From: Myotis daubentonii
Lineage: Eukaryota; Chordata; Mammalia; Chiroptera; Vespertilionidae
NCBI RefSeq assembly: GCF_963259705.1
Contig: NC_081847.1
Coordinates: 69,709,754-69,773,753 of the forward strand
Reading direction: 5' to 3'
DNA length: 64,000 nucleotides
Positions 22,570 through 33,800 of the stretch are shown here, piece by piece (position 1 is the stretch's first letter; each line of letters opens with the position of its first letter). A program made the translations under genes and the position numbers. Below the pieces are notes generated by a model, which did no database searches, had not been told where the DNA came from, and saw nothing but the letters and a program-made list of their open reading frames with translations.

Positions 22570-23690
22570 TCTCCTTCGGGTTCCAGACCTACATATTCAA
22601 CTGCCCGGTTGGCATCTCCACTTGGGTGGCTTCCAGAGCCTCACACTTTTGGGGGGCCTAGTATCTTCCCTCACAAACCGGCTCCATCTCTTACGTCTCC
22701 CGGCTCCGCCCACCCCTGTCTCCCCAAAAGGCTCTACCATTCACCCAAGCTAGCAGCCTGAGAGTCACCCCTGAAAGACTGACGTCACCTGTAGTCTGTC
22801 TCTGAGTCCAGGATGTGTTCCTTAGGTCACAGAGCCCCCTGTGCTTCAGATTCCTGGGGAGTTCTTGTGAAGTGATAGTTCCTGCTGGTGGTCGGAGCCC
22901 TTTCTGGACATAGTATCTTCTCAGCAAATGCTGGTGTGATTATTATTGTTACCCACGACCCCTCCCTTGCCCAACAACCTATATTCAATCAATCACCCGC
23001 AACTGTCCATTCTCTCAGCCTTCTGCCCAGCCTCCCCAATCCTCACCAGCCCCTCCGTTCTGTTCTGCTCTTGGTATCTGGCATGATCCTAAATCCACGC
23101 TGTCACTCCCCTGGCTCAGGGCACAGCAGAGATCCAGCAGGAATGTCCCAGCTGTTTATGACCAGTGTCTTTTCTGATTGGTTAGTGCCCTGCTGAACTG
23201 ACGGGTCATATTTTTGACGGGCCCGAGGTTCTGTGCAGTCCGCCACCAGCCTCCTCACCAACCCCATCTCTCTTTGGTCCCCTTATGGTTCATGTTTCAA
23301 CTGGAGCCAACATCTTACATGTCTCCAAATAGGACACACTTTCTCTCTAACCCCTGGGTTTTCACACATACTCTTCCCTGGGCCTGAGGCTCTTCCTTCC
23401 CTCCTCCCCACCTGGCTAATTCCTACTTACCTACCCATCAGGTCATGCTCCGAAAAGACCCTCGCTCATCCTGCTCCCATAACAGCCTCTTGTAAAGCTG
23501 ATCACACTCGCAGTTTCTTGGTGAGGGTTTCTCTCCATTTCTGACTTAAAATTCATTCTTGCCTATGGTTTTCCTACCACTGAAATGCAAGCCATCCAGG
23601 GGCTAGACGCCTTTCACCCAGTTTACTGCTGTGTACTCAGCTCTGGCCCAGAGGAGGGCATGCAGAAAACATTTGTTGATTCACTTACTA
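22570..23690 (+). mobile_element. L2 remnant, sense, with an unclassified gap
   Basis: CAACTGCCCGGTTGGCATCTCCACTTGGG and TCCTCACCAACCCC, then CAGGTCATGCTCCGAAAAGACC and the L2 terminus near 23590-23690 (AACATTTGTTGATTCAC). 22760-23000 is not clearly L2. Confidence 0.65.
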
Positions 23691-24190
23691 ATTCAGCCAC
23701 TCAACAAATACCTGTCAATCACCTTTCTGCGCCAGGTACATCAGTGAATCAAACCATCATGAATCCTACCCCTGTGAAGCATATATGCAAGTGAACAGAG
23801 AGACCAACAATAAGCACACTAAATAAGAAAACTGTGTGTTAGAGAGTGATAAACGCTATGAAAAATCAGGAGATGAGAAGAGGGGGTTGGCGGAGCCTTG
23901 GAGAGGGGCTGCAATTTTAGATGGAGTGAGATTTGAACAAAGATATTAAAATGGGCAGGGAGGGAGCTCTGCAATGCCTAGGGAAGCACATTCCAGGCAG
24001 AGGGAACAGCCAAGGCAGAGACTGTCAGGCAGGAGCATGTGGGCTGTGTTCAAGGAAAACCCAAAAGGCCAGTGGGCTGGAGCAGAGAGAGGGAGGGGGA
24101 GAGCAGGGGGGAGGATGAGGCCAAAGAGGCCGGGGGCACAGATCATGTAAGGCCTTGTAGAAATGCTGGCTTTTATTCTCAGAGAAATGA
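23691..24190 (-). mobile_element. L2 remnant, antisense
   Basis: ATTCAGCCACTCAACAAATACC, ACATTCCAGGCAGAGGGAAC, CAAGGCAGAGACTG and CATGTAAGGCCTTGTAG are reverse L2 landmarks. Confidence 0.8.
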
Positions 24191-24194
24191 GAGC

Positions 24195-24720
24195 CATTTC
24201 TTTTGACAGCTTTACTGAGATATAATTTACATACTATGAAATTCACTTGTTGTAAGCATACAATTCAATGATTTTTAGTAAATTACAGAGTGGTGCAGCC
24301 GCCATCACTATCCAGCTTTAATGTTTATTTTACCCCAGAAAGATCTTTTATGCCCATCCGCAGTCCGTCTCCATTCCCACTGCCAGCCCCAGCCAACCAC
24401 TAATCGGTTTTCTATATATATGGTTTTGCCTTTTCTGGACATTTTACATAAACAAAGTCATATAATATGTGCTGTTTTTTTCATCTAGCTTTTTTCATTG
24501 AGTATAATGGTTTTTGAGATGTGTTCATATTATAGCATACATCAGCAGTGTGTTCCTTTTTATTGCTTAATAGTATTCCGTTGTGTGGACATATGTTTTC
24601 ATTTCTCTTTGGGAGATACCTAGGAGTGGAATTGCTGGGTCATATGGTAAATTTATGTTTCACTTTTAAAGAACCTACCAAACTGTTTTTCAAATGGGCT
24701 GCCATGTGGAGAATAGTCTA
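24195..24720 (-). mobile_element. L1 remnant, antisense
   Basis: CAGCTTTACTGAGATATAATTTAC, GTTTTGCCTTTTCTGGAC, GGAATTGCTGGGTCATATGG and AAACTGTTTTTCAAATGGGC are reverse L1 3' words. Confidence 0.8.
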
Positions 24721-25009
24721 CAGTGGAGCAGGAATGGAAGCTGAGAGACCAGTTGTTTAATTAACATAATTAATTAAATAAACCCATTGGGCTCAAAGAG
24801 AAAGGAGTTGTTAGGATTGTCACCAGGTTGGCACCAAAGACCCTCATGGGGAACCCAGGCCAAGGAACCCCTGCTTGCAAACCCACCCTTCCCAGCTCCC
24901 GAAGGCTCGGAAGGCCTGTCTCACCCCCACCTCGCCCTCCGCACCACCCAACCCCCAGACAGCTGCCACGCAGCTGAAGCGTGAAAATCCCCAGTTTGGA
25001 GAAGAATCA
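24721..25009. other. no gene seen
   Basis: Short palindromic AT patch (TTAATTAACATAATTAATTAA) near 24758-24780, then ordinary C-rich non-coding DNA. Confidence 0.5.
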
Positions 25010-25190
25010 GCATCAAGCATGACTGTTCGAAGCTACTGAGCCCTCTCCCCTCAGGGAGATGACAAAATTTTCTTTGCAATTAAAATTCCTTTGAAACTGG
25101 GACCCAGGAAAATGCAGAGGAGAAAGCTTTTTAAACCAGGGGAAATACTCTTCTTAGCAATTACCATGTGTGCATTTCAACAAAAGCAGT
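25010..25190. promoter_or_regulatory. candidate conserved non-coding element
   Basis: Repeat-free AT-rich patch with TTTGCAATTAAAATTCC and TTAGCAATTACCATGTG. Function inferred. Confidence 0.25.
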
Positions 25191-26279
25191 TCTCCTCCCC
25201 CCTCCTTGGAAACTGCCCCTGCCTGGGTTCTGCCTTTGCATTCACAGAGAGCCCAGGGGCCTCCCTTGGCTTTCAAAACTTTTCCCTGTCCAGTCCTGGC
25301 TTCTCTGCCCACTCTTAGCTCTTAGATTCGTCATACATTCCAGCCTTCACTTCAGGCGTTTACTTACAATGTGACTTCTTGTGAGTCCTCCCTTCCCAAC
25401 CCAGTGGCTCTTCTGCTAAGATGCAAGTCCATCATTGTGCTCACTCTAGTCCTCTCCACTACCTCTGGCCATTGTCTCTCCCCACCTCACAGGGATCTTT
25501 CTGTCCTCTGAGCTCACAGCCCAGCCTCTCTGCACAGCTCACTGAACTCTGACCACAGTGCTTTGTTAGAATCTTGGCCTGGGAATCTGATGTTCAATGC
25601 ATTAGGAAGAGCAGGGATGTTGGAGACCTGGGTTCACTTCATTCATTCAATCAACAAATATTCATTGAGCCATGCATTTGCTAAACCCTAGGGATTAGCA
25701 ATTTCTATGCTTAGAAATAGGAGGCTAGGTTTTTTTGGACCAACACTTCAGTTGAAAAGAGCTAAGACTGCTGGATAAAATAGAAAAAGCATCTTATTAA
25801 AGCATCAAAGAGCTGACAAGTAGGCTCTTTGTAAGGAATTACCAGGAATTATTAGGTCAAAACTGAAGGGAAAACAGAAACCCAGAGAAGTTAAAGAACA
25901 TGGTATCTGCTTTTGTCCTGAGGGTGTTTGCTGATCTTGGAAATTTTGAATTTGTTTTTGATGATCTCACAGCAAAAAGGGAATTAAAATCAAAGTCCAT
26001 GACCTGAAAAAGGTGTGCAGTCAAGTAGGAGACCCTCAATGAAAGAAGCTGGGACTCCAGCGGGCTTCACCCTTAGGGTAAGGGTGAACCAAAGGTAACC
26101 CAGTCTTGAATCATGGATTGGCAGCCTCTTCCACACTACTTGAGTATGTCGGGAAACCTCAAGCCTTGAATTTCTTTTTTCATCTTCAACCTTGAATTTT
26201 GTCCAAAACAGTAACCCCACAGCCAAGTGCAAATCCTTGTTAGGAGAAAATACCTTCATCCTGGGCTTGAAATTCTTCC
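25191..26279. other. no gene; old repeats, partly unresolved
   Basis: 25310-25700 holds L2-like words ending in AACAAATATTCATTGAGCC. 25730-26275 is AT-rich and LINE- or LTR-like but not recognised. No coding signal. Confidence 0.4.
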
Positions 26280-26318
<39 letters not shown>

Positions 26319-26320
26319 AA
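26280..26320 (+). repeat. (AAAT)n microsatellite
   Basis: About ten AAAT units. Confidence 0.95.
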
Positions 26321-26509
26321 TAATCCAAGAACAATGGCCAACACACAGTCAAAGATAACCAGACATTCCAGAAAACAATGAGCTAAGCACTAGAGCTATA
26401 TTGTAAGCAAACAAATGACATCCCTTGCTTCATGGGGCTTCATGGGGCTTGTATCAAGGCCACTAAGAATCCCTGCATTGCCCAGCGGAGTCACTTCTCT
26501 GCCGTTAGT

Positions 26510-26970
26510 TTACTTGCCTCCCAGCAACTTACAACATGCTGACCTCTAGTTCCGCTCTTGGTTTCCATGACACCACAGTCTCTTGGATGGCCTCCAACTT
26601 CTCTGGCAGTTTCCTCTGTCTTTCTGCTCCCTTCTCCTCTATTTCATCTCTGACGTTGGAATGCCCCAAGGATCACTTCTGGACCTGCCCTCTATCTCTC
26701 CCCAAGTGATCTCATTCATTTCCTCGGCATTAAATATCACCTACATGCTGATGAACCTCAGATTTATATCCTCTCTCCTTGGGATTCCAGACTATGGCAT
26801 CCAACTGCCTGCTACACATCTCCGCTTTCATGTCTCGTGAATGTCTGAGACGTAACATACCTGAAAAGGTATTGTTTCTTCCCCCAACCTTTCCTCCCAT
26901 AATTCACTCCATAATGGTGTCACACCAGTGTCAAGCCAAAAATCTGGGTCATCCTGAATCCCTGATTTGA
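26510..26970 (+). mobile_element. L2 ORF2 relic, sense
   Basis: The translation retains VGMPQGSLLDLPS, the L2/CR1 reverse-transcriptase GxPQGS block, and further on YMLMN where YADD is expected. The active-site aspartates are lost, so it is a dead element. Confidence 0.8.
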
Positions 26971-26979
26971 ATTCGGGTA

Positions 26980-27860
26980 GTGATAGACATGATGCAGAGC
27001 AGTCAACGTAGAGAGTTATTTAAGAATTAAAGTGAACTAGACTTGATAGATTGTCCATTGTGGGGTGCAGGGTTGAGAGCCGTCAAGCATGACTTCCAGG
27101 CTCTGGTTGGATCATCTGACAGATATGGTCACTGAGATGGGCACCCTAGAGAACAGGCATGTTTTGAGGAAGAAGAGCATATGTTTGACTTTGGATATGT
27201 TGGGTTGGAGGTTTCCCAGAGGCATCTAAGTGGGGGTGTTGAGGGGATAACACCTGAGCTTCAGAAGGGAGGTTGAGACTAAGTTTGGGAGTTACCATAG
27301 TATTGATAGTCATTGAAGCCATTGGCATGGCTGAGATTGCCTAGGAAAAGATTGAGGAGTTTGGAGGTGGGATAGGGAAGGATGAGCCTACAAAAGAGCT
27401 GCAGAAGGCATTATTACAGCAGTAGAGACAAAACAACAACAGTTGTCTAGTTGTGTGTTCCAAATGCTGCTGAGAGGTTGAGGAAAAGAAAGAGTGGAGA
27501 ACATCCATTGAGTGTAGCAAGATGGCGGTCATCGGTGACCTCTGTGAGCCATCTTGATGCCGTGTTGGGGATGACAGCCAGGTGGCAGTGGGTGGAGGAA
27601 AGAGTGGGGGCAAGTAGAGGAGAGAGTGAGTGCAATCAGTCTTTGGAGAAGTTCTGCTGTGAAGGGAAGGGGCTGGGAGCTGCCAGGAGGGATGTGCTTC
27701 TTTTCTGTTTTGTCTTGTGTTTTTAAGACGGAGTCTACTTGAGCACATGCAAATTCTGATGCTCAGGAGCCCATTAGAGAGAGGTGAAGTTCACGCAGGA
27801 GAAGGAACAATCTACAGTGTGAGTTATCTCAGATGCCAGAAGGTGTCAGCGGGCTCCTGA
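26980..27860 (-). mobile_element. L2 ORF2 relic, antisense
   Basis: The minus-strand translation at 27447-27500 reads LFLNLSAAFGTHN, matching the L2 RT block LDLSAAFDTVDH with the catalytic aspartate replaced. Plus-strand words such as CATCTAAGTGGGGGTGTTGAG are reverse L2. Confidence 0.8.
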
Positions 27861-27934
27861 GCGCAGATAGGGGACTGACCTTAGACAAGAGGAGGGCCAT
27901 TTTCTCTGTTGCAAAGGGCGAGAATGGAGGACGG

Positions 27935-28090
27935 ACACAGATGTGTTTCCTCATCTATGAAATGGGGATAATAGTGCGTGCTTCAGGCGGGGTAGGGATT
28001 TGATGAGTGGATGCTGATAATGGACTCAGCCCAGGGTGATAATCACAGGTGGTAAAAACTCTGCAAACATCAGCTGCTGTTATTATCTTT
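27935..28090 (+). mobile_element. MIR 3' half
   Basis: TTTCCTCATCTATGAAATGGGGATAATAG and TCTGCAAACATCAGCTGCTG. Confidence 0.75.
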
Positions 28091-28119
28091 CATTCTCACA
28101 GCTCTGATCCACTCTCACT

Positions 28120-28345
28120 TGTGGGTAATAATAATCAAGCCTCACCTGGTTACAGCACTTGATTCTCTCCAGAGGATTCCTTTCACATTCGTCATCTACC
28201 CGCGTCTCACAATAAACCTGGGAAGATTTATTTTCCCCATTTTATGGACGAGAACACTGAGGCTCAGAGAGAGGAAGCGCCTTGACCAAGGTCACACAGC
28301 TGGTAGCAGGAGAGTCGGGAGTCCAGTCCAGGTCCCACTCCCAAG
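28120..28345 (-). mobile_element. MIR, antisense
   Basis: CCCCATTTTATGGACGAGAACACTGAGGC, CAAGGTCACACAGCTGGTAG and GGGAGTCCAGTCCAGG. Confidence 0.85.
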
Positions 28346-28849
28346 CCCGGTCTCCCACGCCTTCTCCATAGAGATGGATGCAGATTGCAGCCTCCCCACC
28401 ACTGTGCAGCCCCTGCAGTACAGCCCGGTATGTGAACTCCGTTTTCCTCAATATTTGCAGTGCCCCGTGGATAAAGGGATGGAGAGATCCAAGACTAGAA
28501 GCTATAGCTTTAAATTCAGGAAGGAGGGGATGAAGGTTTGCACAAGGTGCTTGCCTTCTTGTTCCAGCCTGAGGCGGGAGATTAGGGAAGAAGATGCCCT
28601 ACCTGCCAGCTCCATTGCTTGTCAGGAGAGAGAATAAAGACCTGCCAGCAGTTGCTGCCTATCTGTCCCCAGACAGGGCCCTGCTCCGTCTTGGGGTACA
28701 ATTTGGCCAAAGGAGTTTGCAGTCTGCAGCCCCAGCTGTTCTGACCTAGGGATGTAAGACCCGTGAGAAATATTCTCTCCCTCCATCCTCCTATCTGTTC
28801 AGGCAAAACTAGGTCATAATGAGTGTTCCCACCTCCAAGTAAGACCTAG
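28346..28849. other. no gene seen
   Basis: An open frame continues from the MIR through here but shows no domain and ends at 28637. Confidence 0.5.
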
Positions 28850-29080
28850 CTCCTCCCCAGGGTGCTCAACGTGGCCACATTACTTTCTACCCTCTCCCCA
28901 TCTCCCTTACCCTCCTCACTGCATCCACCTGCACTCTGAATATTTCTTCCTCCAAAACTTACCTCAAGCAGTTCCCTCAACCTGGCATTCCCTTCCCCCT
29001 TCACTCTATGTGGTGAACCCCAACTTATTCTTCAAGGAGCAGTTCAAATGTTACCTGCTGCAGGAAGCCCTACTGACTCC
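28850..29080 (+). mobile_element. L2 remnant, sense
   Basis: AACCTGGCATTCCCTTCCCC, TTCTTCAAGGAGCAGTTCAAATG and CAGGAAGCCCTACTGAC. Confidence 0.65.
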
Positions 29081-29084
29081 CTTA

Positions 29085-29210
29085 GAGAAAACCAGGCCTT
29101 TATTGAGCACCTACTATGTGTTGGTCCATGGGCTAGGCTCTGGGGTATAGATATGCATCAGATCCTGGCCCTGACTCCAGAGGTTCAGGATTGCAATCCA
29201 GGAGGAAGAA
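29085..29210 (-). mobile_element. L2 3' end, antisense
   Basis: TTTATTGAGCACCTACTATGTG and GGCTAGGCTCTGGGG. Confidence 0.75.
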
Positions 29211-29454
29211 GTGACAAAGCTGGAGGCCCCTTGGGGATGTGGATGTGAAGGTGCAGAGGAAGTGGGTCGTGATAACTCTTGGTGGGCAGGCTTGGGGCAG
29301 GGCAAGTGCTGACCTCAGGCCCCAGACCCAAAAACACAAGTGGCAGGCAGTTTTCCTGATCACCCTCGTGTCTCCCTAGTATGTGAACGTGTCTTGAGTG
29401 TCTTCTGTCTGCGCATCTAAACAAGACGCGTGGGCTGGAGGGAGGCAGCGTGGA

Positions 29455-29720
29455 GCAGGGGGAGCACTGAGTTAGGAGCATGGCTGTGGATAATAACAAT
29501 CAAGCTCCCCGGTTACAGCACTCGATTCTATCCAGGTTGCCTGTGTGACGTTGGGCAAGGCACCTGACCTCTCTGTACCTTATCTCCTCCACAGAATGTT
29601 ACTAGAACTAAGACCTGCCTCATTTGGGTTGCTCATAAATTAAGTGGACTACACATGTGAGATGCTCAGAATGGTGGTATCAAGCATTCAATAGATGTTA
29701 GCTATTTTATTACTATGTAT
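29455..29720 (+). mobile_element. MIR SINE
   Basis: GTTGGGCAAGGCACCTGACC, TACCTTATCTCCTCCACAG and CATTCAATAGATGTTAGC. Confidence 0.8.
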
Positions 29721-29904
29721 TAATTTACTTGGCAGAAGATTTGGGCCCATTATCAGCTCCCCTGTTCACTAGGAAAATTCATCCCCTCTCAGAGCCTGTC
29801 TCCATCAGAAAATGAGTCAAGTAGTAGATTTCCAGCTCTGATGTTCAGGGACATGAACGACTGGGGGTGGGCAGTTGTAAGGGGAGGGAGGGATGATATA
29901 AGAA

Positions 29905-30562
29905 AGAACCAATTGGCAAGGATGTGGAGAAAGGGCACCCTGGTGCACAGCTGGTGGGAATGCAGACTGGTATAACCACTGTGGAAAACAGTATGGAGGT
30001 TCTTCAAAAAGTTAAAAATGGGACTGCTGTTTGAACTAGTGATCCCCCTTCTGGGAATATATCCTAAGAAATCAGAAACACCAATTAGAAAGAATATATG
30101 CACCCTTACATACATTGCAGTGTAATTAATGATAACTAAGATCTGGAAACAACCCAAGTGCCCATCAGTAGATGAGTGGATAAAAAAGCTGTGGTACATT
30201 ACACAATGGAATACTATGGGGCTGTAAAAAAGAAGGGGCTCTTATCCTTTGAGACAGCATGGAGGGTGTTATGCTAAGCGAAATAAGCCAGTCAGAGAAA
30301 GACATGCTCTCACTTATATGTGGAATCTAATGAACAAAATAAACTGACAAAATAGGTCTAGAGGTATGGATGCATGGGACAGAAGAACAGACCTTTGGTG
30401 GGGGGACAGGAAGAGATTAACCAAAGAACATATATGCATATATGCATAACCCATGGGCACAGACAACAGTATGGGGAAGGCCTGGGGTGGGGTGGGAGTT
30501 GGCTGGAGGGGGACAAAAAAAGAGAAAATAGGAGACATCTGTAATACTGTCAACAATAAAAA
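29905..30562 (+). mobile_element. 5'-truncated L1, 3' end
   Basis: Sense L1 3' end: GGCAAGGATGTGGAGAAAGG, GGAACAACCCAAGTGCCC-like text, CAATGGAATACTATGGGGC, AAATAAGCCAGTCAGAGAAAGAC, ending AACAATAAAAAAGAG. Low divergence from the familiar L1 consensus suggests a fairly young copy. It carries only the ORF2 tail and 3' UTR. Confidence 0.85.
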
Positions 30563-30720
30563 AGAGGGAGGGAGGGAGGGAGGAAAGGAAGGAAGGAAGG
30601 AAGGAAGGAAGGAAGGAAGGAAGGAAGGAAGGAAGGAAGGAAGGAAGGAAGGAAGGAAAGAAAAGAAGAGAAAAGAAAAGAAAAGAAAAGAAAAGAAAAG
30701 AAAAGAAAAGAAAAGGGAAG
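30563..30720 (+). repeat. (GGAA)n and (GAAAA)n microsatellite on the L1 tail
   Basis: GGGA, then GGAA, then AAAAG units follow the L1 3' end without a break, so the array seems to have grown from the A-rich tail. Confidence 0.95.
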
Positions 30721-31025
30721 AGACCCAGGACAGAGCTGGGCGCGGAGCTGGGAGGAGACCCCCAAGCAGCTTACAGTGTCCATGAACCTCAAAAGGTCGG
30801 TTTGTAGAAGGGATGTAGCAGCTGCATCATGGAGGACCTTAAATGACAGAACAGTGCTTCTAAGGGATGACAGGGCTTGATCAATTATTTACAGATTGTG
30901 TCCAATCATTAGAGAGATAATGGGCCCCTCTGTAGAGGCAGTGATCTCCCCATCACTGGAGGAATTCAAGCAGGGATTGAGGCCCAAGAGAGAATTCAGA
31001 CATCAGATGGGTGGGCCAAGGCCTG
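30721..31025 (-). mobile_element. L2-like remnant, antisense, diverged
   Basis: TCATGGAGGACCTTAAATGACAG and GGGATGACAGGGCTTG resemble reverse L2. The rest is unresolved. Confidence 0.35.
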
Positions 31026-31214
31026 CAGTGGTTCTCAACCTTCCTAATGCTGCGGCCCTTTAATACAGCTCCTCATGTGGTGACCCCCAACCATAAAATT
31101 ATTTTTGTTGCTACTTCATAACTGTAATTTTGCTATTGTTATGAATTGTAATGTAAATATCTGATATGCAGGATATATTTTCAGGGGTCGCGACCCACAG
31201 GTTGAGAACCGCTG
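31026..31214. mobile_element. SPIN/URR1-type hAT MITE
   Basis: 189-bp element with terminal inverted repeats CAGTGGTTCTCAACCT and AGGTTGAGAACCGCTG (one mismatch). The right end GGGGTCGCGACCCACAGG is the SPIN signature; the interior matches the rodent URR1 element as I recall it. No transposase. A clear 8-bp target duplication is not visible. Confidence 0.8.
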
Positions 31215-31319
31215 CGGGGGTCTGAAACCCTCTACGAGACCCTAAAACCCTCCAAAAGCAGCAGTTGGAGGAAGAGGCAGTGGCTTAAGTGGGACTTAAG
31301 CGCTCCAGCCCTGAAATCA

Positions 31320-31430
31320 GCTGCTTCCTCTGTGTGTGACCTTGGTGGTTGACCTTGGCCTCAGTTTGCCCATCTACAACATGGGGCTGATGACAGTGTC
31401 TGCTTCATGTTGAGTGTGAGGAATAGATGT
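31320..31430 (+). mobile_element. MIR fragment
   Basis: GCTTCCTCTGTGTGTGACC, GGCCTCAGTTTGCCCATC and GGGGCTGATGACAGTG. Confidence 0.75.
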
Positions 31431-32430
31431 GACAGCATCGACACCCTTGTTATTGCTGGGGTTACTATTACCTCTCTGCCTTGGCCTCCGGAAACCCCTC
31501 CCACTGGCCTGGCCTCTCCTCTCCCCCATCCTAGGAGGAAGTGGACACCCTGCAGTCTGGGGCTCAGGAGGCTCCAGCTCAAAGCCTCCCTAAGGAGCTT
31601 GCCATGGTTACCAGCCGCCTGAAAGGAGAGGCCATAAATCCTGAGCCTGGGTGGCGGGAGGGAGCGAACCCGTCTGAGGGGCGGGAAGTGGGGCAGCTAA
31701 GTGGAATTGAATCTTATTTAAGGAGGAGGCCCACGCCTTCCCGGGGTCTGTAATTTACTGCGAGGTTGACAATATGAAAGCAGAATTTTCAGTGGCATAA
31801 TCGCTTGGACCTCAGGGAACCGTGGGAGATGAGCTGCGAGGCAGGCGGTGGCAGCCAGGCTTTCAGCGAGATCCAGGAGCTGATCCCGCTGTGATCACAG
31901 CAGGTGGCAGCCAGGGGCACAGGGCTCAGAGCGGGGCCAGGGCCTGGCTGGCTAAGCCCAGGGCTCAGGCCTCGGCTTGTCTGCTGTCGTCTCCAGGGCC
32001 AAGGTCAGGCCCAGATTTTTCCAGCAGATTTTATGTAGTGGAACATGCCTCCCAAGACGGCTATGACAGTGGCTGCTGACAGCCCTCAACCGACCCCTTC
32101 TCAGGGATTGCACTCAGCCAGCATGAGCTGTCTCACTCAGGCCACGCCCCCTGGATGGGGGGTGGCGGGTAACCTGGTTGGGGAGGGGTCTGGAAGCTGC
32201 AGGATTCAAAGGCTGGGCCCCTTGCCTCAAACATGGGGCCTGGAAGCCACAGAGCGCCCCATGGGACCCGCTGAGGCCTCACAGCTCAGCTTCTCCCTCT
32301 GCACGGCCCTGTCTCCCTCGCCCCTTCCATGGTGTGGCCCAGACTCTTCTCAGTGAACCTGTGGGAGGCGGATCTCTGTCCAGGAACCTTTTCCAGGGAG
32401 CCAGATCAAAGGCCTTCCATCACCAGGAAG
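31431..32430. other. no gene; possible regulatory patch
   Basis: 31690-31810 (TCTTATTTAAGGAGGAGGC, GTCTGTAATTTACTGCGAGG, GTGGCATAATCGC) is repeat-free and may be conserved. The remainder is ordinary GC-moderate DNA. Confidence 0.35.
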
Positions 32431-32481
32431 TTTTTGTTTTTGTTGTTGTTGTTGTTAATCCTCACTGGAGGATATTTTTCC

Positions 32482-32489
32482 ATTTTTTT

Positions 32490-32536
<47 letters not shown>

Positions 32537-32730
32537 TTTTAAGAGAGAGTGAATGAGAGGGAGACACACACAGAGAGGAACATCAGTGTGAGAGAGACGC
32601 ATTGATTGGTTGCCTGACCAGGGCTGGGGATCGAACCTGCAACTGAGGTACATGCCCTTGACTGGAATCGAACCTGGGACCCTTCCGTCTGCAGCCAATG
32701 CTCTCTCCACTGAGCGAAGCCGGCTAGGGC
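32482..32730 (-). mobile_element. Ves SINE, full length with (AAAT)n tail
   Basis: Reverse complement begins GCCCTAGCCGGCTTCGCTCA and carries a tRNA-like B box (GGTTCGATTCC) and GATCCCCAGCCC. The tail is the (ATTT)n array at 32482-32540 as seen on the + strand. Ves SINEs are tRNA-derived and bat-specific. Confidence 0.9.
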
Positions 32731-32784
32731 AAGAGGCTTGTTTTAAAGCAGCATCTGCGTGTCATGCTGGGTTAGGGTCACAAA

Positions 32785-32905
32785 GCCTTCTTCCCTGATG
32801 GGGAGATTGAGGCCCAGAGAAGGCAGACACTTATCCAGGAGCTCGTGATATTAGGGGCAGAAGCAGGGATGTCAGACTCCGGCCCACTAGTCCAACTCCT
32901 CCATT
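32785..32905 (-). mobile_element. MIR, antisense
   Basis: GGGAGATTGAGGCCCAGAGAAGG and GGAGCTCGTGATATTAGGGG. Confidence 0.55.
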
Positions 32906-32999
32906 TTGCAGATGGGAAGACCAAGGCCCAGAGGGTTGGGGAGGGGTGTGATTCACCATCTATGACAAGGCGCAGGGCAGAGTAGGTAATGAAGGCAGT

Positions 33000-33105
33000 A
33001 TGCTGGGGTAAAAGCTCACAGCTTTGGAGTTGGGTCCCAGCCACGTGGTCTCGGGCCTCTGTTTTTCATCAGTCACTGGAGAGATTACCAGTAAAGCCCA
33101 TCTCA
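33000..33105 (+). mobile_element. MIR fragment
   Basis: AAAGCTCACAGCTTTGGAGTTGGG and GGTCTCGGGCCTCTG. Confidence 0.55.
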
Positions 33106-33329
33106 GGAGGATGGGGTGAGGGTTGCCTAAAATAACGACAATAAGACCTCTCACTGGCTGTGTGTGGAAGGAGCGCTTCACGTACATCTTGATGAATCAC
33201 CATGAAGATGTATCGCTCATAGCAGGTGCCCAATGCTTGATCTCCGTTTTACAACCACCTGGTCTAGGGGCTCCCTGGCCAGCATGGGAGTCTGCGAGGG
33301 AGCTCCTCCAGACTTGGGGCTGGCTCCGG

Positions 33330-33520
33330 GGTCAGACTTTCCTAGTTTGAGTCCTGGATTCCCACTTCCTGGCGGTAACATTGGTTAGTTACTGTACCTC
33401 TCTGTGCCCCAGTTTCTTCATCTGTAAAATAAGAATAATAAAACAGACTGTGACACAGACAAAACCTGGTAACTCATGTAAAGTGCTTAGTGCTGTGGTT
33501 AATAAGCACAGCCTCTTATT
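33330..33520 (+). mobile_element. MIR SINE
   Basis: TGAGTCCTGGATTCCCACTTCC, CCCAGTTTCTTCATCTGTAAAAT and AAAGTGCTTAGTGCTGTGG. Confidence 0.85.
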
Positions 33521-33634
33521 TTGAGCTCATCAAATGCATGAGTCTTGACACAAAGAAGCACCTATAAATGTGCCTATTAGTAGTATCATCGCTACTGAAT
33601 CAGATGCTCTGGGGACCTGGGGACATGCGTTCTG

Positions 33635-33800
33635 AACAAGTCCCCCTTGCAATGCTGCCAGCATAACCCCGGTCCTCCGACAAACCTCAGGAGCCACAGT
33701 TTGACCTCCCATTGTACAGAAGCCCAGCGAGAGAGGGTCTTGCCCAAGGTCACCCAGCACGGCTGGATCAGAGCCAAGCTTCAGCCTGTCTCCTTGCCCT
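33635..33800 (-). mobile_element. MIR fragment, antisense
   Basis: CCCATTGTACAGAAGCCC and TTGCCCAAGGTCACCCAGC. Confidence 0.7.

Noticed and set aside
24758..24782. AT palindrome as a replication origin or att site
   Set aside because: Short A/T-only symmetry with no supporting context.
28119..28637. 172-codon plus-strand frame
   Set aside because: Starts in an antisense MIR and has no conserved motif.
29905..30562. functional L1 reverse transcriptase
   Set aside because: Only the ORF2 tail and 3' UTR are present and no long intact frame exists.
30453..30792. lysine/arginine-rich and serine/phenylalanine-rich frames on the GGAA array
   Set aside because: Microsatellite translation only.
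32590..32730. tRNA gene
   Set aside because: The A/B-box-like sequence is the tRNA-derived head of a Ves SINE; likewise at 62.3-62.46 kb.
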